64,000 nt of DNA from Selaginella tamariscina (taxonomy: Eukaryota; Streptophyta; Lycopodiopsida; Selaginellales; Selaginellaceae): the NCBI GenBank assembly GCA_003024785.1, contig PUQB01000672.1:1-64000 (forward strand), in the 5' to 3' direction. Position 1 is the stretch's first letter. Each line of letters starts with the position of its first letter. The position numbers and the translations under genes are program-made. Below are positions 1 to 10,656 of the stretch, one piece after another. The notes under the pieces were generated by a model. The model was given only the letters and a program-made list of their open reading frames with translations. It did no database searches and was not told the origin of the DNA.

Positions 1-1897
1 CATCATATGCGGTAAGGTAAGTGCACTTGTCCTTTTTGTAGAGTTGGAGACCTTGTTGAAGAACGCATCAATATCTTCATAAGTGTGACCAACCATAAGA
101 AAACTGAGCATGATTGTCTCAAACACACCTTTGGCAACAAGCATTGACAAGTATGCTAGCACATATCTAGAAATAATAAAAGTAAGTATGAGCTTGAGAA
201 ACCCTTAAGTAAAAATGATTTACCTATTTTTGTTCTCGCATGCACAATTATCCATCTGTAAAAGAAAATGACGAGGAAGCTTATTTGATGTTGAGGACAC
301 ATGTACACTATTTAAGCTAGATCCCTCCACTGAACTTGAACTCTCAACAGGGCCATCTGTTTTTTGTGCAGGTTGCTGACAATGCCTTTCATATTCCTAA
401 GTAGCCTCAAGTGGAGACGTGTTCATGAGAGCATTATGTAAAGGTTGAAGTTGTTTCTTCACTTTAAGATCACTGATAGGACGTGTCTGTGAGTGGGCTT
501 CAAGGTTTCTGAAACACATGGCCAACGACCCAATAGTGAAATTGGAGTCACTAGACCAATGTGGAAAGTGAAAAGTGTCTATATGACTCACAACCGTGTC
601 CATGTGTTAGCACACCTGTCAATGAAATCGGAAGTTTCATGACATTTCCAAGGCACTTTGGTGTTGCAACGAGCTTTGAAATGCTGGTCTTTGAATGATC
701 CATCTTGTCATGGATCAAGCACAGGTACTTTGATGGGCGTGACACAGAAAGCATGTGGTGTGCATAGTACTGAGACCGGCAAGTTTGTTGTGCAATCATG
801 TGGGCCTCCATCTTCTTTTGAATGGCAGTAATCTCCACCAAGGTTTTTGCACAAGCCTCTACAACCTTCAATGATGTACAAATGTTACACTTGGAAAAGC
901 TAGAGTGTTTGCAATCTCCACATCCTTAAAATGAGTATTCCATATGTTGTTGAAGGTACTAGTGCAGATTGCTTGCAGACCCATCAAATTGAGGCACTTG
1001 TTCACATGTTCACATAGCTTCAATTGAGTGTAGATTGAAGGCAAAACCTTGAGATTTTTCTTGATCCCTGCATTTGTGGTTCGGCATTTGTGAGGCATCC
1101 TGTCTGCATTTGCTTCCACAAAAGCCTTGAGTATCTCTATGGCTGCCATAATGTGAGAGCGGGTTTTGACCAAGCAAGTGTTCCCATGTACTGAGGTTCA
1201 CGCTCCATCTAGCCACTCATCCCTCCGACGGTAGAACGTGGTCTTTGGGATCCCGTATATATTGTACCAAGCTTTGAAGCAGATGGCCACCTTATTAAAT
1301 ACCATGGATGTACTCTGATAACCTGTGTCTAAGGTCATTCCATCAATACACCCAGTTAGTGTTGCATATACAAACTCATGCCTTTGCTTTTGGTGAGCAT
1401 ATGAAAGACATGTCTACATTGGGTAATTTCATTCCGGTCTGCCATCTGACAACACTTCTTCTTGCAGCAATCAATCGTGGAAATGCTCATAACACTTTTG
1501 GAAGATGTAGGATCTATCTTGACCCTCTTGCTGAAACTTGCAGGGAAGATCTGCAACCCATGAATCGCCTTTTTCTTATAATAGGACCAATGCAAGGAAC
1601 CTCTTCAAATATGAGTTGTTCTTTCGGGTTGTTATTATTGAAATTCAACCCAGAATATGTTGAACCATCTTCCCGTCTTAATTCAGATGTTTGCCACTTC
1701 ACGAGGGAACCCTCCTCAAATTCCATTCCAGGAACCTCAACATGCTTGAAAATGGTGTTCACTCATACGTACACACAAGATCCTTGGGCAATATTGTGAC
1801 ATGATGCATTATCATCTCGAACTTCCACAATTCCAGTGCCAACTATCTCGTTGTTCCGAAGAAGACATATTTTATCTCCAGTATTATACATATTGTC
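1..1897 (-). pseudogene. DUF7869-type protein gene, decayed, 3' end beyond the window
   Basis: Read on the minus strand, this gives a recognisable DUF7869-type protein, a multicopy plant family of unknown function. In order it shows LLRNNEIVGTGIVEV, the Cys cluster DCCKKKCCQ, RRRDEWLDG, ADRMPHKCR, SFSKCNIC, HDKMDHSKT, LPISLTGVLTHGHG, MDNCACENKN and SFLMVGHTYEDIDAFF. A 57-nt intron (167-223) splits the codon for Arg in ENKNR and splices cleanly into YVLAYLS; the large exon begins after an acceptor at about 1898. The reading continues past base 1, so the C-terminus lies outside. About six disruptions (in-frame stops, one a likely CGA to TGA change, and single-base shifts) break the frame, so it is probably dead. 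No 5' exon was identified above 1898. Family assignment is from remembered conserved motifs, not a search. Confidence 0.72.
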
Positions 1898-2044
1898 CTG
1901 CACATAAATAATTATGTTATTTATGATATCTGTTTATGCAATATTTCTAAGAAATCATAACTGCGGTTACTTAATAATATGCATGTGCAATAATACATAA
2001 TTATGTATACAGATAATATCTCATGCTTTATTAATACAACTAAT

Positions 2045-2712
2045 GGGCAGGATTAATCCTGCCCACGACTCCATCCGACGGGAACGATGGGCGGGATTAA
2101 TCCCGCCGATTCTTCCTCGCGGGAGGGAATCGTCGGCGGGATTAATCCCGCTGACGGTACTTCCTCGTCTGAGAGAGGCGGCGGGATTAATCCCGCCGCT
2201 TCTTCCTCGCGGGAGGGAATCGGCGGCTGGATTAATCCCGCCGCAAATCCCTCCAACGAGGAAGAGGGGGCGGGATTAATCCCGCCCACAACACTGACAA
2301 AGGAGATAGGCGGTGGGATTAATCCCGCCCATAACTCTGACGACGGGGAATAAGCGGCGGGATTAATCTCACCCACAATTCTTTCCGAAATTATGATTTT
2401 AAAGAAATTCGGGATGAATCCTGCCCACAAATATTTAAAACAGGAATGTGATGGCGAGATTAATCCCGCCACACCTTCTCTGCCTCCTAAATGGATGGCG
2501 AGATTAATCCCGTAGATAACTCTTTTCAATAAATTCAAGTATCTTTTTATCAGTTGAGAGAGTTATCGGCGGGATTAATCCCGCCGCTCTTCTTAAGAGG
2601 CGGAGAAGCATTGCCCGGACTAATTCTGTCATAGTTATCAAAGAGATAATGGCGGGATTAATCCCGCCACCTCTTCGAAGAGGCAAAAAAAAATGGCTGG
2701 ATTAATCCCGTC
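2045..2712. repeat. Palindrome array 1 (about 15 copies of an 18-bp dyad)
   Basis: About 15 copies of GGCGGGATTAATCCCGCC or one- to three-base variants. Copies start at 2046, 2090, 2135, 2180, 2225, 2269, 2312, 2356, 2408, 2453, 2497, 2568, 2616, 2651 and 2695. Perfect copies are at 2090, 2180, 2269, 2568 and 2651. The first eight are spaced 43-45 bp, later ones less regularly. Most variants are C-to-T or G-to-A changes at CpG. In the first units the spacer is itself a near-palindrome built on TTCCTCGCGGGAGGGAA, so either strand can fold into hairpins along the array. Open frames on both strands are by-products of the repeat. Confidence 0.93.
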
Positions 2713-3900
2713 GCCCCGGCTAACTGAGAATATTAAGTTAAAAGTATATTTAAATGGGATAAATCCCTAACAGAATATATTATAATCCTAATGCATTCCT
2801 AAATCCCTAAATTCTAAAATTTAAGAGAAAATGTAAGAGAGTGAATCTTTATAAATATATTTAAATTTGTTTTATAATACTTACTTGTAAACAGCACTGA
2901 AGGCGCCGTGCTTTCCTATAAACAATAGCGCACCCAATTTAATGTCGCTCCTGAGCTGATCACTAAGAAGAAAAAAGAAAATTTGAAGAGTGAAAAATAA
3001 AGAAAATAAAGAAACCCTTGCCAGAGAAAGAACCAGATCTGAATTTGAGTGGGAAATTAAATGCATTTTCAAATTTACATGTCAGATCGACAATACTTAT
3101 GTCAGAAATTCAAAATTTTTGAAATAACAAAAAGAAATTTAAGATGAGTTGAAACAATAACCAATAGTCTGACATATATACTCTCCAATTCTAATGAGTG
3201 TTTTAAAATTGCATTTAATGTCATTCAAGTACTTCAAGCTGTCTAATATTACGAAATTTTTGTAATTATTCTACATTCTTAATATTCAAGTATATATTAT
3301 TAAGTTTATATTATATATATATATATATACACTAATACAATAAATAAATTGATATATTATTATGTATCATTTAAAATATATTCATAGTCTGTTTATTATT
3401 ATTATTTTCTTAATTACTTGAGTAATTAATTTACATTTCCTACTATTAATGGGATATTCTTTGTTATTTTCTTAATATTCAAAGAATATTCCAATATTAA
3501 ACATGATTATCATAATTAAATTAGTCTTATTCTTAATTATCTCAGTAATTATTCTACATTTGTATATATTAATGGGATTTTCTCAATTAATTTGTTATTA
3601 TTTCAAGAATATTCTAGTGTTAAACCTTATTATCAATATTAAATTAATATATATTATTAAACTATATATGGCTATATATTAGATAAAATCATATATTATT
3701 ATGTATAATTTAAAATATGTTCATAGTGTGTATATTAATATTATTTCTTAATTATTCGATGTTTGTTTTGCACATATTATATATAAACACAATCATAAAT
3801 TTATATATACATGTGCACACGCATTAGAAGCACTTACAGAGACACATATGCACACACATGCACATTGCCCTAAATCAAACTTGAGAATTATATGTTGCTT
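2713..3900. other. AT-rich spacer with diverged internal duplication
   Basis: No gene is supported. Two diverged copies of an AT-rich segment can be recognised at roughly 3340-3500 and 3690-3780, sharing TATTATTATGTAT followed by ATTTAAAATAT and TTCATAGT. Both lie among poly-AT tracts such as the one near 3310. Confidence 0.6.
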
Positions 3901-4680
3901 CTTTATTGAAAAACATCATGTTCAACACATGTATGATCTATATGTACTCTGTGTGTGTGTATGTAACACATTGAATTTACACATGTAATATATATGTATG
4001 TCTGTGTGTATACACGTGTGTATGTATATATGTGTACTAATATAATATATGCAATGTGTACGATTTTCATTTGTTAACACTCTATCTCTTCTTTCATACA
4101 TACACAGTGTCACCATGCATAATCCCTTTTCTCATACATACACACCATGCATGATCATGATCCATAATATGTAGCCTGTCTCTTCTCTCATACATACACA
4201 CCATGCATGATCCATAATATGTACTGATGTTACAATATTATGATATGTATAATGTATATCTGTGTATAACACTCACTCCTCTCATACATAAACACCATGC
4301 ATGATCCATCCTAACCCTAAACCATCAACCCTAAACCCTATGTAACACATTGAATTTAACATGTAATATGTATGTATGTCTATGTGTATACACGTGTGTA
4401 TGTATATGTGTGTACTAATATATCCAATGTGTATGAATTTAATTTGTTAACATTCTCACTCTTCTCTCATACATACACACCATGCATGATCCATGTAAAT
4501 ATGTACTGTTTCTCTTCTCTCAAACATACACACCATGCATGATCCATAATATGTATTGTCACTCTTCTCTCATACATACACACCATACATGATCCTGTAC
4601 TCTATCTTTTTGATATTAATATGTACTAATATGTATGTATGTTTATGTGTATAATACTATGTGTGTATATATGTATCGCT
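3900..4680. repeat. Degenerate minisatellite with CATACACACCATGCATGATC core
   Basis: At least six units share TCTCATACATACACACCATG followed by CATGATCCATAATATGTACT (near 4090, 4130, 4185, 4275, 4460, 4510 and 4565). A second longer unit containing ACACATTGAATTTA and GTATACACGTGTGTATGTAT occurs near 3965 and 4345. A short telomere-like stretch with two CCCTAAACC-type motifs sits inside at 4311-4340. No coding potential is seen. Confidence 0.75.
4311..4340. repeat. Interstitial telomere-like motif (CCCTAAA type)
   Basis: Contains CTAACCCTAAACC and AACCCTAAACCCTA in close succession, matching the plant telomere heptamer CCCTAAA. Related TTAGGGTTTAAG pieces lie at about 4840-4915. Too short to be a chromosome end; an internal telomere-like patch or telo-box-type sequence. 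Confidence 0.55.
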
Positions 4681-4959
4681 GCACATGAAACTTTAACACT
4701 TTCATGGACACACACGTGTTAAACCCTTGCATGATATTTTATTCTTGGGGTGTATATAATATACCCACGCACACGCACACGCTAATAATATAATGAAAAA
4801 ATATTAGTTTAGGGCGAATCACTAGTTTAATCTTTTTAGGGTTTAAGTATATTCTTAGAAGGAATATTCGATTAGGGTTAATATATATTCTATTCCTTTT
4901 AGGGTTTAAGTATATTCCTAAGGTTTGTAAGGCGGCGGCGGTGAAATCTCATTCTCTCT

Positions 4960-5105
4960 CTCACACAGGTGAGATCTCTCTCTCTCTCTCACACGCACAC
5001 TCCTCTGAGTTTATTTATTTATTTTATATTTATATGTGTGTGTATCTTAATAATATAATTTAGATCTCTATCTCTCGCACACATGCACACTCATTATACA
5101 TACAC

Positions 5106-5137
<32 letters not shown>

Positions 5138-5391
5138 ATATCCTTTTCTCTCTCTCTTCTATAGATCTCTATCTCTCGCACACACGCACACTTGTATACA
5201 TATACACACACAGATATATATATAATATATATATATCTGTGTGTGTTTGTGTTTATGTGTCTGTATAATTTTATTAATTTATTAATTTTATCTCTTGCAC
5301 ACGCACGCACACTCCTGTTTATCTGTATGATTTTATTTGTTTCGCTCACACACGCATACTCACGATACACACACACACACACACAAACACA

Positions 5392-5424
<33 letters not shown>

Positions 5425-5519
5425 CCTATATACATATAACATATATACATATATTATGTGTACCAGTATCTGTATAATTCTATTTATTTATCTATTTCTC
5501 GCACACACAACACACTCCT

Positions 5520-5566
<47 letters not shown>

Positions 5567-5970
5567 TGTGTGTGTGTGTGTATCTGTATGATTTTATTTG
5601 TTTTACACACGTATACACACAATATACATATACACACATATATATATATACCTATGTACATATATACATACATATTATGTGTACCAGTATCTGTATAATT
5701 TTATTTATTTATATATTTCTCGCACACACACGCACACTCCTATATATATATACACACACACATATATATATATAATTTTATTGATTTGTTTGTTTATCTG
5801 TATGATTTTATTTGTTTCACACACGCATACACACGATATACATATAATTTGTGTATCGGTATAATTTGTGTATAATTTGTGTATCAGTATAATTTTATCT
5901 GATTTGTCTATCTCTGGCACACACACGCACTCTCCTACACACATATACATATATATAAATATATATGTGC
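4960..5970. repeat. Compound TC/CA/TA microsatellite and minisatellite
   Basis: One kilobase of alternating (TC)n, (CA)n and (TA)n tracts. A longer unit recurs, consisting of CTGTATAATTTTATTTATTT, then CTCTCGCACACACGCACAC, then TA and CA tracts; copies lie near 5060, 5160, 5270, 5465, 5690 and 5880. All open frames here are simple-repeat artefacts. The tract ends directly at palindrome array 2. Confidence 0.88.
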
Positions 5971-6971
5971 ATAGCGGCGGGATTAATCCCGCCGCTATAT
6001 GGTGAGACGTGTGTAGCGGCGGGATTAATCCCGCCACTATATGGTTAGCCCCTCGGCGGGATTAATCCCGCCGCTATATGGTTAGACCCTCGGCGGCGGG
6101 ATTAATTCCGCCGCCCTTCAGGCAAGCTATTCCGTTAGCCTCATGAGCGGCGGGATTAATCCCGCCGCGTACATGCCCTGCGCGGAATCGGGCGGGATTT
6201 ATCCGCTGCCAAAGGCCTGCCTAAAGGGCCTAGGCGGCGGGATTAATCCCGCTCGATTCCGTGTAGGCATTGGCATCCGGGGGGATTAATCCGCTGCCCT
6301 GCGCGGAATCGGGCGGGATTATCCCGCCGCCAGGCCTGCCTGAAGGGCCTAGGCGGCGGGATTAATCCCGCCGATTCGCAAGGGCATTGGCGTCCCGGGA
6401 TTAATCCCGCCTAGGCCCGAGTGAAGGGCCTGGGCGGCGGGATTAATCCCGCTGCCCTGCGCGGAATCGGGCGGGATTAATCCCGCCGCCAAACTGCCTG
6501 AAGGGCCTAGGCGGCGGGATTAATCCCGCCCGATTTCGCGAGGGAATTGGCGTCCGGCGGGATTAATCCCGCCGCATAGGGACCGAGTGAAGGCCCTGGG
6601 CGGCGGGATTAATCCCGCCGAGCCTTCAATGCCTTGGAGGAATGAATCCCGCCACCCTTCCCTTTTTCTTCATTGGTGAGTCGGACCAATCCCAAACGTT
6701 TCTGTCTGAGACGTAGAAGGTTTACAACATACCAATGGAGAGAACTGGGAAGGGTGGCGAAATTCATTTAACCATCCCTTACATGGTGGGCGAGATTAAT
6801 CCCGCCTCCTTTCTGGAGTCACTGAAGGGGTGTGTGCCCAGTTCTCTCTGAGACCGAGAAGGGTGGCAAGATTAATTCCGCACTCCCGTTCAAGGCCTCC
6901 AGAAAGGTGGCGAGATTAATCCCGCCCACTCTTTCAGGAGGCATTGAAGGGGTGGCGAGATTAATCCCGCC
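5971..6971. repeat. Palindrome array 2 (about 21 copies) with higher-order repeats
   Basis: Same palindrome as array 1. Copies start near 5976, 6018, 6055, 6095, 6149, 6193, 6236, 6279, 6313, 6355, 6394, 6436, 6470, 6513, 6556, 6602, 6637, 6789, 6865, 6909 and 6954. Nine are perfect (5976, 6018, 6055, 6149, 6355, 6470, 6513, 6556, 6602). The first unit is extended to a perfect 28-bp dyad at 5971-5998. Between 6170 and 6620 the spacers form a higher-order repeat with the blocks CCTGCGCGGAATCGGGCGGG and GAAGGGCCTAGGCGG. The edge copies after 6630 are the most decayed. Confidence 0.93.
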
Positions 6972-7084
6972 GCACCTTCCATGTGAATATATATGTGTAT
7001 TAGTATATATAAGTTGCATATCTCATTTTATTTACTTTTATCATCTTATCATAATATTTCGAGTAAAAGCTAGGAACTATGTAA

Positions 7085-7170
7085 AACTGTCCAGAGCTCA
7101 CATTTGTGGTGGTTCTAAAACGAAATGTTATCTTTCTTTTGCTAAACACAAATGTGAGCTTTGGACAGTT
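7085..7170. other. Inverted repeat, 24-bp arms with 38-nt loop
   Basis: Positions 7085-7108 and 7147-7170 are reverse complements over 24 bp with one G-T type difference, so the plus-strand RNA could form a fully paired stem with one wobble. The arms begin AACTGTCC. The loop is 38 nt. The geometry would suit a small foldback or a miRNA-like precursor, but nothing here proves transcription. Confidence 0.6.
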
Positions 7171-7312
7171 AATTCCGTCTACTTCTCTCTGTGTATTATT
7201 TTTGTATATTCGGGTTTATACAAGTGTGTGTGCGTTTTTATATGATTTATATTCATAGTGTATTATTTTGCAGAAGGACGATTTAATTAAACAAGGAGAT
7301 CGAGTCATTAGT

Positions 7313-10300
7313 ATGGAGTCGTCGTCAAATTCTGGGTAAGAATTAAAATAAAATCTGTTATACTCGGATATGTGCTTGAACTAATCATTTTTGTATTCAG
7401 ATGTGGAATTGAGGTGACATTAAAGACAAGAGCAGGAGAAGAGATGGGGGGGATTCTGGAATCAACTTGGCCATATTTCAAACTAAACGGGAAGCGCATT
7501 GGAACAACCATGGTTGCTGTCAAACTAACCTCTGTCACATCGCATGGACAAGCAAAACAATGGAAAGTGGGTGTGCTAGTCAAGCATCCGAAAGCATGCT
7601 GTGAACCCAGATTGACGATGCTCGACACATATGCCTTGTTCCATCCAATGTCACGTTCTCGGATCCAGAGGTCGCCAGTTACAACATTAATTTCGGGTGG
7701 TTTTGTCGACTTGTGGATAATGACGTTCACGTGTTCACTAATGATGTTGACCTTGGAGTTCTTCTTCAACTCAACGAAAGCCCATCTATGGAGGGGATCC
7801 ACTGGATGTCTACTTCGAAGATCTTCAGACTCATCGAGTAGGTGTATTGTCAGGAGATATTGCTTCACAATACAGAAAATCACAAGTGGAGCAATCGTCC
7901 CTCTTCACATTGAAGAAGAACACAGCGACATCATAAGGAGATTGAGAGGGTGGCTTGGTCTCAGGTTCTTTACAGATCACGTTCAATTTGCTTAGCAAAT
8001 TTCGGGAGCTGGAAGAGTGTGCCGAGAACATTAGAACAGCATCAATCGGGGATCACACATGTTGATTCGGATCGTAAAGAAAATCATTAGTCGTTTTGTC
8101 AGCTGCACCTGTGGTCCCATGCTGCAATAAGCCACAAGGAAATGATGTTGGATGATAGGATTTACAGTGTAGGGTTAAGTATTGCAGCGTCAACCCAAAC
8201 TTCAATTACAGGCCACTCAATCAGGAACGTGTAGCTGAGCTCATGGAGAAGATGAAGGACGACAATTCTTACACCGTTCCACATAATGCTGTTTTGTGCG
8301 CATACTACGAGAGAACAAAGGCGCTGACAAAGTGTGGATCACAACACCGGAACAAATGAGGAAGGTTCAGACGGAGAATAGAAAATCATAAGTACTACAT
8401 CATTAGTGGCCAGCACACAATAACGGCAGCCCAACGACTTCTCGACGAACACAACAAAGGAACGATGGCAACAAAACTTTCCGAGCATACCCGTGAGAAG
8501 CTGACAAAAAGATCGGCGTTTTTAGCGAAGCCGAATCTCACAATCGAGCAGTACCATAAGTTATCGGCGGAATGGGACGCTGCAGACACCAACCACTACA
8601 ACAGCAAAATATGGGAGAAGTTCAAACACACGCGAGCCGTGTGGGAATCTCTTCAGCGACCACAAAGAGCTACCGCAGGGAATACACAATCTGCGGACTA
8701 CCGGGTAAGCAAATTGTTTGGGCGGGATTTATCTCGCCGGTATATTAATCTGTCTTTTTCTCAGAGAGTTGAAGAAATTGTAGCAGTTGATTTTGCCCAG
8801 GTGGGCGGGAAGGAAACATCCTTTTGATGATGTTGATTTCTTGTCCCGAGATAGGATCTTTGCAAATGGTTGGGGATTATGGAATCCTTTGCAAAAGGAA
8901 CACTGAAGAAGAAGCAGACAAGTGAAGTGGAGCCCTCAGAGAAGTCTGCAAAGAAACCCAGTAAGACGCCGAAGGCTAAGTCTGTTCAATCTATAAAGGA
9001 TGTAGACAACGATTTCAAGCTCACATGGTTGAAGCCTTTAAATGGAACAACGATGGAGGAGATGGAAGTCTTGGCTGATTTGGTGATTGATGGCAAATTA
9101 CAGATTAACAACAGCAGCCCACCTCTCCTTTTCATCTCAAGGCAATGGAGTTGAAGACGGTCAGGCACTTCAAGGAGTGGTTGGGAATACACTGCCACAA
9201 ACTGGGTTGGATTTCGCTTCAACATACGAAGAGGTCAGCAAATATTTGCATGTGACAAATGATGATATGCTTGTCGAATGGGTGAATCAATCGGAAGATC
9301 TGGGCAAGAATCTATTGCACGCCAACGCCAAAAAGGAGAACATTGGATGACGCCTTCTCTTATGGCAGTCCTTCAGCAGCGGAGAACCGAGTTGAACCTT
9401 ATAAAGGAGGATGCTACGAATCACGACAAGCCCTACAGATGTTTGTTGTTGGATTCGGAGACTTTATGGGGTACATCACTGCTTGTAGGAAACCGTTTCA
9501 ATTGTTCGTGATGGATCGGCGGGTGTCAAAAAATCCTTCGACAGACAGGACACTAGAGGATTTGGTGGAGAAACTTAGCCGTGCAAGCATGTACAAAGAA
9601 GGTATTTATTATTGAATTCACTTGCACTCTTGACTGATATCTACTTTTTCAGGTATTTATTTCTTGATTCTTGCTCATGTCACCGATACTTTGCCTTTCC
9701 TTTGCCAAGAGAATAAACATCGTTGGACAGGATTTTATATGAATGATGCTGATCCGAAGTGCATTGATTCGGTTGTTCACTTGGTTGTTAGGAATGCGCC
9801 AAACATTTCAAACTTCCAAATGACTGGCCAGGCATCTGTTTGCACTCCAACGGCCCTGAACCTCCATCCGATACACCGATATGAGAGTGACGTATTCGGC
9901 AATGTACGTTATCCAAACATCACAAGTCAAGCGGCACGGAGCATCGTCAACTTGATCAGGGGTCCTCACAGTGATGCGTGGGTTTTTGACTACTGCACTA
10001 GGGGGTCCGTCTTGAAGGAGTGTTACCTTCGGCATACATGTGTATTTGCCGTTGAAAAGGATAAGACCATGGTTGAGGACCTGAACAAGTGGATAGATAG
10101 GTTCTCAACTGAGTACCCCAACGAATCCATAAAGGAGTATTTGAGAAAGTTCCCTCCAGATAAGTGCGATAGCTCTGAAGAATCTGGTTCAATGTCGGAG
10201 TCTGAGACGAACTTCAATCAGATATTAGACCGGAAGTTATCTCGAGGAGTACAGAACATTCGCACACTCCATTACCCATGGAAACATCAATAGAAGATGC

Positions 10301-10380
10301 AGAAGATCTTGAACCATCTCACAAGCGGCTTAGACCTTCTTCGCCTCACTCAGAAGGTAATAGCGAAGAAGAATTGTTAA
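7313..10380 (+). pseudogene. Spliced gene with ParB/sulfiredoxin-like and methyltransferase-like parts, broken
   Basis: The probable start ATG at 7313 opens a short exon (7313-7335) that splices across 7336-7400 into a segment reading GCGIEVTLKTRAGEEMGG. At 8165-8440 a ParB/sulfiredoxin-like region shows NPNFNYRPLNQERVAELMEK and, after a gap, YYIISGQHTITAAQRLL, equivalent to the ParB box with its G-x-H/R motif. Next comes a charged helical stretch (8465-9300). The C-terminal part (9340-10290) carries VFDYCTRGSVLKECYL then FAVEKDK, resembling the cofactor-binding motif I of DNA methyltransferases. No DPPY-type catalytic motif was found. The tail is acidic. Introns 8705-8764 (60 nt) and 9602-9652 (51 nt) splice in frame. 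Several interruptions break the whole, so it is probably not functional. Domain naming is by motif only. Origin (host or mobile) is unknown. Confidence 0.55.
8705..8764 (+). other. Intron carrying a solo copy of the array palindrome
   Basis: A GTAAGC donor at 8705 and a TTTTTCTCAG acceptor ending at 8764 join DYR to RVEEIVAVDF. Inside, 8721-8738 reads GGCGGGATTTATCTCGCC, two changes from the array consensus. It is the only copy noticed outside the two arrays. Confidence 0.6.
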
Positions 10381-10656
10381 TGTTTAGAGTGACGAATAGT
10401 TGTAAATGAGTGTAACATAAGGCATTTTTGTATATTTCGTTTATATTTGTACAGAAAATAAATTCTCAAGGATTAATGAAGCTTTTAGTTCAAACATGGG
10501 TCACACATTAACAAGGTAAATAATATACCTTGATAATTTTAAGGTCAGCTAATTATCATTTTGCAGATGTAATGAAACAATTGAGAACATGGATTTTCAG
10601 CATTGGCATGAGGTAAGAGAGGGGTTTGGCGACAATTTCTTGTGCCACATGTCAGA

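Noticed and set aside
2043-2538. Open frames on both strands encoding GGINPA- or AGLIPP-type peptide repeats
   Set aside because: They are translations of the palindrome array; because the motif is a dyad, both strands stay open. No start context, splice sites or homology support a protein.
4311-4340. Chromosome end
   Set aside because: Only a few CCCTAAA-type units, with genes on both sides; an interstitial patch is the simpler reading.
5068-6037. Several overlapping Tyr/Thr/His/Val/Cys-rich open frames
   Set aside because: Pure CA/TA/TC microsatellite translations.
2045-6971. CRISPR-like appearance of regular palindromic repeats
   Set aside because: Eukaryotic context, no unique spacers (spacers are themselves repeated), no cas-like genes.
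2045-6971. Palindrome as a double E2F site or a true parS site
   Set aside because: Each half only partly matches the E2F core (CCCGCC without the T-run), and it shares no sequence with bacterial parS. Kept only as an analogy.
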